DNA of 64,000 bases from Herbidospora cretacea (GCF_001570605.1 NZ_BBXG01000021.1:89918-153917); one strand, 5' to 3'. Counted from the stretch's first letter, positions 53,010 through 62,625 are shown. Numbers and translations: made by a program. The notes: a model not told the origin generated them from the letters alone.

Positions 53010-54281
53010 ATGCGGAGGCGTCTGCTCTCCTCGATGCTGCTCGTCGCGGTCATCGCGGTGCTGCTGCTCGGAGTTCCCCTCGGTGTTGTCGTCGTACGTC
53101 TCATCAACGACGAGGCCGCGCAGGAGCTCCGAGCGGAGGCCACGCGCGTGCTGATCAGCGTCGAATACGCCATCAGCCAGGAGCAGCCGGTCGATCCCAA
53201 GCAACTGGAGCGGAACTACCCCAACCGGTTCATCCAGGTCGCGTTCCGCGGCATCGAGCCGATCACCGTCGGCGTCGAACCCCCGGTGAACCGGTCGCTG
53301 ACCGAGGACGCCCGCTCCGAGAACGGGGTCGTCCGGCTCAGCCGCGACACCGCGGAGATCGACCGGGACATCCGCGCGCGGCTGCTGCTGACCATCGCGC
53401 TGGCGGTCGCCGCCCTGGTCGTGGCCATCGGGCTGGCGGTCGTGACGTCGCGGCGGCTCACGCTGCCGCTCCTCGATCTGGCCAAGATCGCGGAGCGGCT
53501 GGGCTCGGGCGACGCCCGGCCGAGCAAACACCGCTACGGCATCCCCGAGCTCGACCGGGTCGCCGAGGTGCTCGACCGCAGCGCGATCCGCATCTCCGAG
53601 CTGCTCGGACGGGAGCGCGAGTTCGCCACCGACGCGTCCCACCAGCTCCGCACGCCCCTCACGGGGCTCACCATGCGCCTGGAGGAGATCGTCGCGGCGG
53701 CCTCTCAGCCGGCCATCGTGCGCGAGGAGGGAGAGGCGGCGATCGTCCAGGCCGAACGGCTGACGGCGGTGATCGACGAGCTGCTCAACGCGGCCCGGCG
53801 CCAGCGTCACGCCCAGGCCGAGCCGATCGACGTCGACGACGTGCTGGTGCAGCAGATCACCGAGTGGGATCCGGCGTTCCGGCGGTCCCGCCGGTCGATC
53901 CAGCTCACCGGGAGCCGGGGCCTTCGGGCGCTGGCCACCACGGGCGGCCTCAGCCAGGTCGTGGCCACGCTGCTCGACAACTCGCTGCACCACGGCGGCG
54001 GCATCGTGTCGATAACCACGACGAGCTCGGAGAAGTCCATCGTCATCGAGGTCTCCGACCAGGGCGACGGGGTGCCGGAGAAGATCCGTACGCGCATCTT
54101 CGAACGCAGTGTCACCGGGGGCAGCGGCACCGGGCTCGGGCTCACGCTGGCGCGGTCGCTGGTCGCCGCCGACGGCGGGCGGCTGGAACTGGTGAAACCC
54201 CGGCCGGCCACCTTCGCGATCTTCCTGCGGAAGGTCGGCGACGACGAGATCGGCTACCGCGTGGTGAGCGGCCCCGCCTGA
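53010..54281 (+). CDS. Sensor histidine kinase, partner of the response regulator
   Basis: A 423-residue kinase: an N-terminal membrane helix (LLSSMLLVAVIAVLLLGVPL), an extracytoplasmic sensor of about 95 residues, a second helix (LLLTIALAVAALVVAIGLAVV), a HAMP-like linker, the H-box ATDASHQLRTPL (His211), the N-box VATLLDNSLHHGG and G-boxes VSDQGDGVPE and GGSGTGLGLTLARS. Signal unknown. The C-terminus overlaps the convergent GtrA gene by 28 bp. Confidence 0.94.
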   Translation: MRRRLLSSMLLVAVIAVLLLGVPLGVVVVRLINDEAAQELRAEATRVLISVEYAISQEQPVDPKQLERNYPNRFIQVAFRGIEPITVGVEPPVNRSLTEDARSENGVVRLSRDTAEIDRDIRARLLLTIALAVAALVVAIGLAVVTSRRLTLPLLDLAKIAERLGSGDARPSKHRYGIPELDRVAEVLDRSAIRISELLGREREFATDASHQLRTPLTGLTMRLEEIVAAASQPAIVREEGEAAIVQAERLTAVIDELLNAARRQRHAQAEPIDVDDVLVQQITEWDPAFRRSRRSIQLTGSRGLRALATTGGLSQVVATLLDNSLHHGGGIVSITTTSSEKSIVIEVSDQGDGVPEKIRTRIFERSVTGGSGTGLGLTLARSLVAADGGRLELVKPRPATFAIFLRKVGDDEIGYRVVSGPA

Positions 54282-54769
54282 CCTTCGCCCTGGACCGCGG
54301 CTTCCTCCACCGCGGGCTCCTCGGGCGGGGCCAGGAACACCCAGCGCTTGTACGACCAGAAGCGGAAGAGCGTGCCGAAGCCGGTGCCGATCACGAGGCC
54401 GACGTTGTTGGCCAGCAGGCTGTCGAGGCCGAGCGTGTAGCGGATGAAGCCGAGGCAGATCAGCTCGATCAGCAGGCCCACGCCGTTGAACACGAAGAAC
54501 AGGACGTATTCGCGGGCCAGGCCGCTCTGCTCCCGGTGGCGGAAGGTCCAGAACCGGTTGCCGAAGTAGGCGACCGTGGTGGCGATCACCGTCGCGATGA
54601 CGTTGGCGATCAGCGTGCCCTCTGAACCCCACATGGTCCAGAGGATGTTCACCAGGCCGAACTTGACCACGAAGGCGACGGCGCCGACGGCGCCGAACTT
54701 GATCAACTCACGGAGGAGGGTGGCGAATCGCGCGTACGCGCCGCGGATGAGTTGCTGCACGAGCCGCAC
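54254..54769 (-). CDS. GtrA-family membrane protein
   Basis: A 171-residue protein with four membrane helices (LIKFGAVGAVAFVVKFGLVN; LIANVIATVIATTVAYFGNR; EYVLFFVFNGVGLLIELICL; LLANNVGLVIGTGFGTLFRF). YFGNRFWTFR and FRFWSYKRWVF are GtrA signatures. GtrA proteins are thought to flip polyprenyl-phosphate-linked sugars across the membrane for wall glycosylation. It converges on the histidine kinase with a 28-bp overlap; the acidic tail overlapping the kinase end may be dispensable. Confidence 0.9.
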   Translation of the reverse strand: MRLVQQLIRGAYARFATLLRELIKFGAVGAVAFVVKFGLVNILWTMWGSEGTLIANVIATVIATTVAYFGNRFWTFRHREQSGLAREYVLFFVFNGVGLLIELICLGFIRYTLGLDSLLANNVGLVIGTGFGTLFRFWSYKRWVFLAPPEEPAVEEAAVQGEGQAGPLTTR

Positions 54770-54977
54770 AGTCCTTCCTGGTGGGGTGGGGTCGACTCAG
54801 GCTACCGGTTGGACCTGTGAAGCGGGCTGAAAGCTTCCTCTGAGTCCCTTTCTGCCCAGGTCGTCCAAGAACATTTCAAGAAATTTCAGACTTTGCGGCC
54901 CGATCGGAGCCCACACGAGCTACGTTGGCGCCCGACCTCACACGCGCGCGCACATTTGGAGAGGTGCGGGCATCCCC

Positions 54978-55925
54978 ATGGGCCGACTGAGCCGCACGCT
55001 GACCGCAGGCATCGCCCTGGGGCTGCTGACCGCCTGCGGCGGGCAGCCCGCGGAGACCACGGCACGGGAGACCCCTTCCCGCAAGGCCGGCATCCTCACG
55101 CAGGAGACCGCCGAACGCGCCTTCGCCGGCCTCCAGGTGCTCGACGCCGCCTGGCACGACAGCGACTGCGCCGAGATGGCCGGGCTGGTCGCCGCCCCCG
55201 TCTCCGAGCTGGCCGGTTCTGCCTGCGCGGCCACGGCGTTCGGGCACAAGAGCGCCGGGTTCGCCTACACGGAACCCGAGTTCTACCTGCCCACCCGCCG
55301 TACCCCCGGCAGGCCCTGGTTCGCCGTGCTGGCCCGCGAGCCCGACCCGGCCTATTTCGTCTTCACCCAGGCGAAGGGCGGCTGGCGGCTCGCGCTGGGG
55401 CCGGTCCCGGTGCCGAAGGACGCCCCGGAGGTGCACGTCACCGACGCCGTCGTGCCCGCAGGCGACGACAAGCCCAAACCTGTCGCCGGCCTGGTGTCCC
55501 AGCGCTGCCTGACCTATCTGACCGACCCGACGGGCGTGAACGGCATCCGGGTCTCCTCCGGCGACCCGTTGCGCGCGCTGCGCGACGAGATCACCCGCAG
55601 CGCGACCAAATACCGTCCCGACCGGGTCTCGGTGGACGTGCGCCTGGTCACCGGAGCGCCCGCCCATTCGCTGGCCCTGCCCGGCGGCGCGTCCCTCGTC
55701 TTCCACACGCTCCGCCTGGTCACCACCCAGACCCCCGGGCCGGGCCGCGACGAGCTGGTCAAGCCGGTTTTCGCCGACGCCGACATCCGGGGTTTCGCCG
55801 GTCACGGGCGGCTCGGCGAGGTGACGGCCGAGGAACTGCTGTTCCTGGCCACCAGGGTCGACGCCGACGGCCGGATGACCACGGTCGGGATGGGCCGCAG
55901 GCTGGCCTCCATGACGAACGCCTGA
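54978..55925 (+). CDS. Lipoprotein of unknown function
   Basis: A 315-residue protein with lipoprotein signal SRTLTAGIALGLLTACGG (LTAC lipobox, Cys about 20), then a mature domain with four or five Cys. The strand-rich mature part (FAYTEPEFYLPTRRTPGRPWFAVL; AYFVFTQAKGGWRLALGP) suggests an NTF2-like or beta fold. The ATG is preceded by GGAGAGG at about 12 nt, so the start is likely but not certain. The gap 54770-54977 is AT-rich near 54865-54890 and contains ATTTC-AA-GAAAT. Function not recognised. Confidence 0.75.
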   Translation: MGRLSRTLTAGIALGLLTACGGQPAETTARETPSRKAGILTQETAERAFAGLQVLDAAWHDSDCAEMAGLVAAPVSELAGSACAATAFGHKSAGFAYTEPEFYLPTRRTPGRPWFAVLAREPDPAYFVFTQAKGGWRLALGPVPVPKDAPEVHVTDAVVPAGDDKPKPVAGLVSQRCLTYLTDPTGVNGIRVSSGDPLRALRDEITRSATKYRPDRVSVDVRLVTGAPAHSLALPGGASLVFHTLRLVTTQTPGPGRDELVKPVFADADIRGFAGHGRLGEVTAEELLFLATRVDADGRMTTVGMGRRLASMTNA

Positions 55926-55936
55926 CCTGGGCTGGG

Positions 55937-55942
55937 TAAACT
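55937..55942 (+). promoter_or_regulatory. TANNNT -10 element before purK
   Basis: TAAACT ends 8 nt before the GTG at 55951 with no ribosome-binding site between, pointing to a leaderless purK-purE mRNA. Confidence 0.4.
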
Positions 55943-55950
55943 TCGCGTTC

Positions 55951-57045
55951 GTGAACAGCCCTTTCATCGTCGGCATGGTCGGAGCCGGGCAGCTGGCCCG
56001 GATGACCCAGCAGGCCGCCATCGCCCTCGGCGTCGACCTCCGGGTGCTGGCCGGGTCCCGTGACGAGAGCGCGGCCAAGGTCGTCGTCGACACCCGGCTC
56101 GGCGACCACCGCGACGCGGGAGATCTGGCCGAGTTCGCCAAGGGGTGCGACGTGGTGACCTTCGACCACGAACACGTGCCGACCGAGCTGATCGAGAGCC
56201 TCGGTGTGCCGGCCCGTCCGGGTGCCTCGGCCCTGGTCCACGCGCAGGACAAGCGGGTGATGCGGGAGCGGCTGACCGCGCTCGGGGTGCCGTGCCCCCG
56301 GTGGAGCTCGGCCGATTTCACCGCGCCGGTGGTGCTGAAGGCCGTCAGGGGCGGTTACGACGGGCGTGGCGTCTGGGTGGCGCGCACCCAGGCCGAGGTC
56401 GACGAGGTCGTGGCGACCGGGATCGACCTGATCGGGGAGGAGGTCGTGGCCTTCGAGCGGGAGCTCGCCGTGCTGGTGGCGCGCTCGCCCCACGGGCAGG
56501 GCGTGGCCTATCCGGTGGTGGAGACCGTCCAGGAGGACGGGATCTGTGTCGAGGTCATCGCGCCCGCCCCCGGGCTCGACCCCGAGCTGGCCGCCGAGGC
56601 GCAGCGGATCGCCCTGGCGATCGCCGAGGAGCTCGGCGTGACCGGGCTGCTGGCGGTGGAGATGTTCCAGACCTCCACCGGCCTGCTGGTCAACGAGCTG
56701 GCGATGCGCCCCCACAACTCCGGGCACTGGACGATCGAGGGCGCCCGCACCTCCCAGTTCGAGCAGCACCTGCGGGCCGTTCTCGACCTGCCGCTGGGCT
56801 CGCCCGAGATGGCCGCCCCCGTCGTGGTGATGGCCAACCTGCTGGGCGGCCCCGACCCCGACGTCTATTCGCGCTATGAGCACGTGATGGCCAACGACCC
56901 CGGGATCAAGATCCACTTTTACGGCAAGGACGTCCGTCCCGGCCGCAAGATCGGCCACGTGACCGCCCTCGGCGCCGACCTCGACGAGGTCCGGGCCCGC
57001 GCGCGCCACGCGGTCACCTGCCTGAGAGGACCCCTGAGTGCCTGA
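55951..57045 (+). CDS. purK: N5-carboxyaminoimidazole ribonucleotide synthase
   Basis: ATP-grasp enzyme that makes N5-CAIR from AIR, bicarbonate and ATP in purine biosynthesis. The 364 residues start [18 protein letters not shown], have [13 protein letters not shown] and the ATP-grasp segments [33 protein letters not shown] and [17 protein letters not shown] with the metal-binding Glu/Asn pair. The GTG start is supported by the TAAACT element 8 nt upstream. purE follows with an 8-bp overlap. Confidence 0.95.
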   Translation: MNSPFIVGMVGAGQLARMTQQAAIALGVDLRVLAGSRDESAAKVVVDTRLGDHRDAGDLAEFAKGCDVVTFDHEHVPTELIESLGVPARPGASALVHAQDKRVMRERLTALGVPCPRWSSADFTAPVVLKAVRGGYDGRGVWVARTQAEVDEVVATGIDLIGEEVVAFERELAVLVARSPHGQGVAYPVVETVQEDGICVEVIAPAPGLDPELAAEAQRIALAIAEELGVTGLLAVEMFQTSTGLLVNELAMRPHNSGHWTIEGARTSQFEQHLRAVLDLPLGSPEMAAPVVVMANLLGGPDPDVYSRYEHVMANDPGIKIHFYGKDVRPGRKIGHVTALGADLDEVRARARHAVTCLRGPLSA

Positions 57046-57544
57046 CGTCGGCATCGTCATGGGAAGCGACTCCGACTGGCCCGTCATGGGCCTGGCCGCC
57101 GAGGCGCTCCGCGAGTTCGGCGTGTCCTTCGAGGCCGACGTCGTGTCGGCCCACCGGATGCCCGAGGAGATGATCGCGTACGGCAAGTCCGCCGCCTCCC
57201 GGGGCCTGAAGGTCATCGTGGCCGGGGCCGGGGGCGCGGCCCACCTGCCGGGCATGCTGGCCTCGGTGACCCCCCTCCCGGTGATCGGCGTGCCGGTGCC
57301 GCTGAAGTACCTCGACGGGATGGACTCGCTGCTGTCGATCGTCCAGATGCCGGCCGGCGTGCCGGTCGCGACGGTCGCGGTCGGCGGAGCCCGCAACGCG
57401 GGACTCCTGGCGGTCCGGATTTTGGCGGCCTCCGACCGGGTGCTGCAGGAGCGGATGGTCGAGTTCCAGGCCGAACTGAAGAAGACGGCCTACGCGAAAG
57501 GCGAAGCCCTCCGCAAGGCGGCCTCGGAGGGGGCTACTTCTTAG
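57038..57544 (+). CDS. purE: N5-carboxyaminoimidazole ribonucleotide mutase
   Basis: Moves the carboxyl group of N5-CAIR to C4 to give CAIR, directly after PurK. The 168-residue class I enzyme has [12 protein letters not shown], the catalytic [26 protein letters not shown] and [16 protein letters not shown]. The GTG overlaps purK by 8 bp, so translation is coupled. The tail overlaps the convergent zinc-ribbon gene by 11 bp. Confidence 0.95.
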   Translation: MPDVGIVMGSDSDWPVMGLAAEALREFGVSFEADVVSAHRMPEEMIAYGKSAASRGLKVIVAGAGGAAHLPGMLASVTPLPVIGVPVPLKYLDGMDSLLSIVQMPAGVPVATVAVGGARNAGLLAVRILAASDRVLQERMVEFQAELKKTAYAKGEALRKAASEGATS

Positions 57545-57815
57545 GCGTCTGGCCGGTTCCGCCGCAGCGGCGGCAGTTGACCCACTTCCGGGTGGTCACA
57601 GTGGCGCCTGACGAGGTCTTGAACTCGATGACTTCGTGCCAGCCCCCGGCGCCCTGGCACTGACCGCAGGTTTCGTTGTCGGTGGTGGTGAGTTCCCTGG
57701 CCGGGCCAGGATGGAGAGCGGCCATGACCGCGTTCATCTGCTGCTCGCTGAGGAACGGGAGCGTGATCACGCTGCCTCGGGGGGTCGTGTACGTCACGAA
57801 GTAATCGTTCGCCAT
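57534..57815 (-). CDS. Small protein with DnaJ-like zinc-ribbon CxxCxGxG repeats
   Basis: A 93-residue protein with [10 protein letters not shown] and [10 protein letters not shown], two CxxCxGxG units like those of the DnaJ cysteine-rich domain, enough for one zinc site. The N-terminal half ([20 protein letters not shown]) is a beta-type region. No J domain is present, so it is not a co-chaperone in the usual sense. Orphan proteins of this type recur in actinomycetes without function. TATATAC elements lie 9-30 bp before the ATG. It overlaps the purE 3' end by 11 bp. Confidence 0.8.
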   Translation of the reverse strand: MANDYFVTYTTPRGSVITLPFLSEQQMNAVMAALHPGPARELTTTDNETCGQCQGAGGWHEVIEFKTSSGATVTTRKWVNCRRCGGTGQTPKK

Positions 57816-57823
57816 GCCCTGAG

Positions 57824-57852
57824 CGTATATACAGGTCTAGTGCTCGTATATC
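57824..57852. promoter_or_regulatory. Direct repeat CGTATATA/CGTATATC before the zinc-ribbon gene
   Basis: CGTATATAC (57824-57832) and CGTATATC (57845-57852), 21 bp apart (two helical turns) in otherwise GC-rich DNA. On the minus strand the nearer copy could act as a -10 for the small gene. Confidence 0.35.
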
Positions 57853-57868
57853 CCGGTGTGGTGACGGT

Positions 57869-59179
57869 TTACTGCGGGCGGCCCAGGGCGCGGTAGTTCC
57901 AGCCGGCCTCTCGCCAGGTGACGGCGTCGAGGGCGTTGCGGCCGTCGACGATGTTGCGGGAGCTGACCACGTCGCCCAGGGCGTGGGGGTCGAGGTTGAC
58001 GAACTCCTGCCATTCGGTCAGCAGCAGGACCACGTCGGCGTCGCGGGAGGCGTCGAGGGCCGATTCGGCGTAGCCGAGGTTGGGCTGGGCCTTGCGGGCG
58101 TTGTCCAGGGCCACCGGGTCGTAGACGGTGACGGCGCCGCCCTCCTGGCCGATGGTCGCGGCGACGTCCAGGGCGGGGGAGTCGCGGATGTCGTCGCTGT
58201 TGGGCTTGAAGGCGGCGCCCAGGACGCCGACGACCCGGTTGCGGAACGAGCCGCCGACCATGTCGCGGGCCAGGTCGACCATCCGGGCGCGGCGGCGCAT
58301 GTTGATCGCGTCGACCTCGCGCAGGAACGTGAGTGCCTGGTCGGCGCCCAGTTCGCCCGCTCTGGCCATGAAGGCGCGGATGTCCTTGGGCAGGCAGCCG
58401 CCGCCGAAGCCCAGGCCGGGGTTGAGGAAGCGGCCGCCGATGCGTTCGTCGTACGAGAGGGCCTTGGAGAGCAGTTTCACGTCGGCCTGGGTGGCCTCGC
58501 AGACTTCGGCCATGGCGTTGATGAACGAGATCTTGGTGGCCAGGAAGGCGTTGGCGGCCGTCTTGACCAGTTCGGCGGTGGGGAAGTCGGTGACCACGAT
58601 CGGGACGTCGCCGAGCGGGGCGTACACCTCCCGCAGCACGGTCTCGGCCCGGGGCGAGGTGACGCCGAGGACGATCCGGTCGGGGTGGAGGGTGTCGTCG
58701 ACGGCGAAGCCCTCGCGCAGGAACTCGGGGTTCCAGGCGAGCTCGGCGTGGTCGCCGGTCAGTTCGCGCAGCCGGGAGGCGAGCCGCCGGGCGGTGCCGA
58801 CCGGGACGGTCGACTTGCCCACGACCAGGCAGTCTCTGGTGATGTGGGGCCCGAGCGAGTCGACGACCGCGTCCAGATAGGAGGTGTCGGCGGCGAACTC
58901 GCCCTTCTTCTGGGGCGTCCCGACGCACATGAAGTGGACGTCGCCGAACGCGGCCACCTCCTCGTAGGACGTGGTGAACCGCAGCCGCCCGCTCGCGACG
59001 TGCTTCTTGAGCAGGGCCTCCAGGCCCGGTTCGTAGATCGGCGACTCGCCGCGCGCGAGGCGGGCGATCTTGTCGGGGTCGACGTCGAGCCCGAGGACCT
59101 CGAAACCGAGCTCCGCCATGCACGCGGCATGCGTCGCCCCCAGATAGCCGGTCCCCAGGACCGTGAGTCGGTACGGCAC
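57869..59179 (-). CDS. ugd: UDP-glucose 6-dehydrogenase
   Basis: Oxidises UDP-glucose to UDP-glucuronate with two NAD+. The 436-residue protein has an N-terminal Rossmann motif (LTVLGTGYLGATHAACMAE), the mid-domain PEFLREGFAVDD and TAELVKTAANAFLATKISFIN with the catalytic Lys/Asn, the active-site Cys in GFGGGCLPKD (about 262) and GVLGAAFKPNSDDIRDSPAL for the second nucleotide domain. The GTG start has GGGGAG 6 nt upstream. The product supplies glycans of cell envelope or secondary metabolites. Confidence 0.94.
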   Translation of the reverse strand: MPYRLTVLGTGYLGATHAACMAELGFEVLGLDVDPDKIARLARGESPIYEPGLEALLKKHVASGRLRFTTSYEEVAAFGDVHFMCVGTPQKKGEFAADTSYLDAVVDSLGPHITRDCLVVGKSTVPVGTARRLASRLRELTGDHAELAWNPEFLREGFAVDDTLHPDRIVLGVTSPRAETVLREVYAPLGDVPIVVTDFPTAELVKTAANAFLATKISFINAMAEVCEATQADVKLLSKALSYDERIGGRFLNPGLGFGGGCLPKDIRAFMARAGELGADQALTFLREVDAINMRRRARMVDLARDMVGGSFRNRVVGVLGAAFKPNSDDIRDSPALDVAATIGQEGGAVTVYDPVALDNARKAQPNLGYAESALDASRDADVVLLLTEWQEFVNLDPHALGDVVSSRNIVDGRNALDAVTWREAGWNYRALGRPQ

Positions 59180-59292
59180 GCCGTGCTCCCCTCATGACCT
59201 GCATCTATCAGGGTGTGTGATGCTACCCGAGGCGGTTGGGGGGTGGATTGCCCGACCTCGGCACCGGCTGGCCGGTCGATAGTTGGACGTCC

Positions 59293-59298
59293 TAGAAT
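59293..59298 (+). promoter_or_regulatory. TANNNT -10 element before the acyl-CoA dehydrogenase
   Basis: TAGAAT ends 6 nt before the ATG at 59305, with no Shine-Dalgarno sequence between. A leaderless promoter is likely. Confidence 0.45.
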
Positions 59299-59304
59299 CC
59301 GCCT

Positions 59305-60468
59305 ATGAGCTTTCCTCTGTACGCGCCGGCGGAGGAGCACGACATGCTCCGCGAGGCGGTCCGGGCTTTGGCAGAAGAGAAGATCGCCCCGCGCGCCGCC
59401 GCGGCCGACGAGAACGAGGAGTTCTCCGACGACTCGTACAAGGACCTCGTGGCCGCCGACTTCCACGCGGTCCACGTGCCCGAGGAGTACGGCGGGGCCG
59501 GCGCCGACGCGCTCGCGACGGTGATCGTGATCGAGGAGGTGGCGCGGGTCTGCGCCTCCACCTCGCTGATCCCGGCGGTGAACAAGCTCGGCACCGTGCC
59601 GCTGCTGCTCTCGGCCTCCGACGAGCTCAAGTCGGCCTACCTGCCCGCGGTGGCCCGCGGCGACGGCATGTTCTCCTACGCCCTCTCCGAGGCCGAGGCC
59701 GGCTCCGACGCGGCGGCGATGCGGACCCGCGCGGTGGCCGACGGCGACGACTACGTGCTCAACGGCGTCAAGACGTGGATCACCAACGCCGGCGTGTCGG
59801 AGTACTACACGGTCATGGCGGTGACCGACCCGTCGGCCGGGCCGCGCGGCATCTCGGCGTTCGTCGTGGAGAAGGCCGACGAGGGCGTGTCGTTCGGTCC
59901 CAAGGAGCGCAAGCTCGGCATCAAGGGGTCGCCGACCCGGCAGGTGATCCTGGAGGACGTCCGGATCCCGGCGTCCCGGATGATCGGCGCGCCCGGCACG
60001 GGCTTCAAGACCGCCCTGGCGACCCTCGACCACACCCGGATCACCATCGCGGCGCAGGCGCTCGGCATCGCCCAGGGCGCACTCGACTTCGCCATCGGCT
60101 ACGTCAAGGAGCGCAGGCAGTTCGGGAAGGCGATCGGCGACTTCCAGGGCGTCCAGTTCATGATCGCCGACATGGCGATGAAGCTGGAGGCGGCCCGGCA
60201 GCTCACCTACGCGGCGGCGGCCAAGTCCGAGCGCGCCATGCACGGCACCCCGGTAGCGGACCTGACGTTCTTCTCCTCGGCGGCGAAGACGGCGGCGTCG
60301 GACGCGGCGATGGAGATCACCACCGACGCGGTGCAGCTGCTGGGTGGATACGGGTACACGCGCGACTACCCGGTGGAGCGGATGATGCGCGACGCCAAGA
60401 TCACCCAGATCTACGAGGGGACCAACCAGATCCAGCGGATGGTGATGGCGCGGCAGCTCCTCAAGTAG
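59305..60468 (+). CDS. Acyl-CoA dehydrogenase
   Basis: FAD enzyme that introduces the alpha-beta double bond in acyl-CoA. The 387 residues follow the family order: N-terminal helical domain, the FAD/substrate loop [75 protein letters not shown], and [35 protein letters not shown]. Glu about 370 of IYEGTN is the catalytic base, as in short/medium-chain enzymes. It is followed by a terminator-like hairpin, so it is probably monocistronic. Confidence 0.94.
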   Translation: MSFPLYAPAEEHDMLREAVRALAEEKIAPRAAAADENEEFSDDSYKDLVAADFHAVHVPEEYGGAGADALATVIVIEEVARVCASTSLIPAVNKLGTVPLLLSASDELKSAYLPAVARGDGMFSYALSEAEAGSDAAAMRTRAVADGDDYVLNGVKTWITNAGVSEYYTVMAVTDPSAGPRGISAFVVEKADEGVSFGPKERKLGIKGSPTRQVILEDVRIPASRMIGAPGTGFKTALATLDHTRITIAAQALGIAQGALDFAIGYVKERRQFGKAIGDFQGVQFMIADMAMKLEAARQLTYAAAAKSERAMHGTPVADLTFFSSAAKTAASDAAMEITTDAVQLLGGYGYTRDYPVERMMRDAKITQIYEGTNQIQRMVMARQLLK

Positions 60469-60483
60469 GGCTTGAGCAGCGAG

Positions 60484-60515
60484 AACCCCGCCCAGGATGT
60501 CCCTGTGGCGGGGTT
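60484..60515 (+). terminator. Terminator-like hairpin after the acyl-CoA dehydrogenase
   Basis: Arms AACCCCGCC (60484-60492) and GGCGGGGTT (60507-60515), loop 14 nt, followed by TCGCGG. Starts 16 bp past the stop. Confidence 0.6.
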
Positions 60516-60910
60516 TCGCGGTTCGGCTCAGCAGACCTGAAGGATCACTGTTCCGTCCCTGTTCCGTGAGAGATGAGACGCGGGCGGAACAGGCCCCCCT
60601 GTGTCCCGCGTCGTCTCTTTCAGCCCGGGTAAAGGGGCGCGGTCGACGCAGTCGATGGGTGGGTTTGGGTGCATTTCGAGGGGTAGGGGCAGTTTGAACG
60701 AGCCGCGCCCTTGATCGTGGATGACGCGGTGAACCTGATCTCGCTCGGCCGGTCGGCGCCCACCATGGCGTGCGGATCCGGCGGCGGCTCGTCGGTGTCA
60801 TTGGCGTCGTTGTCGGATTCACAGTGGTGGACCTGTCTGGCCGACGTGCCGGCCAGGCAGGCAAAGGTCGTCTCCCTGCTGGTGCTGCGAGGCATACGCC
60901 GAGGAGAACC
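60516..60910. other. 395-bp non-coding stretch before the SRPBCC gene
   Basis: Contains a second imperfect hairpin (60570-60617: GACGCGGG/CCCGCGTC with inner ACAGG/CCTGT and outer AGAGA/TCTCT), two copies of CTGTTCCGT (60548 and 60559), and a moderately AT-richer section 60650-60720. A frame (60770 onward) extends the SRPBCC protein N-terminally and encodes a membrane-like segment; it lacks a ribosome-binding site. No independent gene is seen. Confidence 0.5.
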
Positions 60911-61453
60911 ATGGAACTGACAGCCACGACAACCATCCGCAAACCCGCGTCGGAGGTCTACGCGTTCTGGCGCGATCTCGAGAACCTGCCGACGTTCATG
61001 GCCCACCTCGAGGAGGTCCGCACCACCGGTGACCGTACGAGCCGCTGGGTCGCCGACGCCCCGTTCGGCAAGGACATCGCATGGGACGCGGAGATCGTCG
61101 ACGACACGCCAGGCGAGAAGATCAGGTGGCGGTCGGCCGGCGACGCGGACGTGCCGAACGCCGGCACGGTCCGGTTCACGCCCGCCCCGGACGGCGTGAG
61201 CACCGAGGTGCACATCGTTCTGGTGTACGACATTCCGGGCGGCACGATCGGCAAGGCGGTCGCCAAGTACTTCGGCGAGGAACCGCACCAGCAGCTCGAC
61301 GACGACCTGCGCCGGCTCAAGCAGGTCCTGGAGACCGGCGAGGTGGTCCGGTCCGACGGCGCCCCCTGGGGCAAGCGGGCCCGCAAGGAGTTCCCGCAGC
61401 GTCCGGCGCAACCGCTGTCGGACGCCGAACTCGCGAAGGGAGCGGACCGATGA
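60911..61453 (+). CDS. SRPBCC-family protein (START/PYR-like fold)
   Basis: About 180 residues. TTIRKPASEVYAFWRDLENL and MAHLEEVRTTGDRTSRWVAD are typical of the SRPBCC cyclase/dehydratase-like fold, which binds hydrophobic ligands; the C-terminal part (YFGEEPHQQLDDDLRRLKQV) matches the subfamily that often has an N-terminal membrane anchor. The ATG at 60911 is chosen since AGGAG precedes it. An in-frame GTG at 60770 would add RRRLVGVIGVVVGFTVVDL, a membrane-like segment, so an anchored form is possible. It overlaps the alcohol dehydrogenase by ATGA. Confidence 0.78.
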   Translation: MELTATTTIRKPASEVYAFWRDLENLPTFMAHLEEVRTTGDRTSRWVADAPFGKDIAWDAEIVDDTPGEKIRWRSAGDADVPNAGTVRFTPAPDGVSTEVHIVLVYDIPGGTIGKAVAKYFGEEPHQQLDDDLRRLKQVLETGEVVRSDGAPWGKRARKEFPQRPAQPLSDAELAKGADR

Positions 61454-62625
61454 GGGCCAACACCTGGGCGGGCCGCAACAAGGTCGAGGTCCGTGACGTG
61501 CCGGACCCGAGGATCCTGAACAGGCGAGACGCCATCGTCCGGATCACCTCCACCGCGATCTGCGGCTCTGACCTGCACCTGGTCGACGGGTACGTGCCCA
61601 CGATGCAGGACGGCGACGTCATGGGGCACGAGTTCATGGGCGAGGTGGTCGAGGTCGGAGCGGGCGTCGCTCCGGAGCGGCTGCGCGTCGGGGACCGGGT
61701 CGTCGTGCCGTTCCCGATCGCCTGCGGCGCGTGCGGCGCCTGCGCCTCCGAGCTGTACTCCTGCTGCGAGAACACCAATCCCAACGCCGGGATCGCGGAG
61801 AAGATGTTCGGTCACCCGGTCGCCGGGATCTTCGGCTACTCGCATCTGACCGGCGGCTTCGCGGGCGGCCAGGCGCAGTACGCGCGGGTGCCGTTCGCCG
61901 ACGTCGGCCCGCTGAAGATCGAGTCGGATCTGGCCGACGAGCAGGTGCTGTTCCTGTCCGACATCCTGCCCACCGGCTACATGGGCGCCGAGATGTGCGA
62001 CATCCAGCCGAGCGACGTGGTGGCCGTGTGGGGGGCCGGCCCGGTGGGCCAGTTCGCCATGGACAGCGCCCGGGTGCTCGGCGCCGCGAAGGTCATCGCC
62101 ATCGACAAGGAGCCCTACCGGCTGGAGATGGCCGAACGCGCGGGCCACACGCCGGTGAACTTCGAGGAGGTCGACGTACGGTCCCAGCTGCTCGAACTGA
62201 CCGGAGGCCGGGGACCGGACAAGTGCATCGACGCCGTCGGCCTGGAGGCCACCCACGGCAGTGCCCACATCGCCGCCTACGACCAGGTCAAGCAGGCCGT
62301 ACGGTTGGAGACCGACCGTCCGCACGTGCTGCGTCAGGCGATCATGTCGTGCCGCAGCGGCGGCGTGGTGTCGGTGATCGGCGTCTACGGCGGTCTGGTG
62401 GACAAGTTCCCGGCCGGCGCGTGGATGAACCGGTCGCTGACTCTGCGTACCGGGCAGTGCCACGTGCAGCGCTACATGAAGCCGCTGCTGCGGCGCATCG
62501 AGAGCGGTGAGCTGGATCCGACCCGGATCATCACGCACACGCTGCCGCTGGAGGAGGCGGAACGCGGCTTCGAGATCTTCAAGAACAAGCAGGACAACTG
62601 CGAGAAGGTCGTTCTCAAGCCCTGA
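61450..62625 (+). CDS. Zinc-dependent alcohol dehydrogenase, glutathione-independent formaldehyde dehydrogenase-like
   Basis: A 391-residue zinc MDR enzyme. The catalytic zinc region is TAICGSDLHLVDGY with GHEFMGEVVEVG; the structural-zinc loop has CGACGACASELYSCC; the NAD site is VVAVWGAGPVGQFAMDSARV followed by AIDKEPYRLEMA. The size and KPLLRRIESGELDPTRIITHTLPLEE tail fit the FdhA/threonine-like long MDR subgroup. It is coupled to the SRPBCC gene and convergent with the disrupted oxidoreductase gene. Substrate uncertain. Confidence 0.9.
   Translation: MRANTWAGRNKVEVRDVPDPRILNRRDAIVRITSTAICGSDLHLVDGYVPTMQDGDVMGHEFMGEVVEVGAGVAPERLRVGDRVVVPFPIACGACGACASELYSCCENTNPNAGIAEKMFGHPVAGIFGYSHLTGGFAGGQAQYARVPFADVGPLKIESDLADEQVLFLSDILPTGYMGAEMCDIQPSDVVAVWGAGPVGQFAMDSARVLGAAKVIAIDKEPYRLEMAERAGHTPVNFEEVDVRSQLLELTGGRGPDKCIDAVGLEATHGSAHIAAYDQVKQAVRLETDRPHVLRQAIMSCRSGGVVSVIGVYGGLVDKFPAGAWMNRSLTLRTGQCHVQRYMKPLLRRIESGELDPTRIITHTLPLEEAERGFEIFKNKQDNCEKVVLKP

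Noticed and set aside
60711..60920. Independent 69-codon gene before the SRPBCC gene
   Set aside because: Overlaps the SRPBCC start in another frame, lacks a start signal and has no recognisable features.
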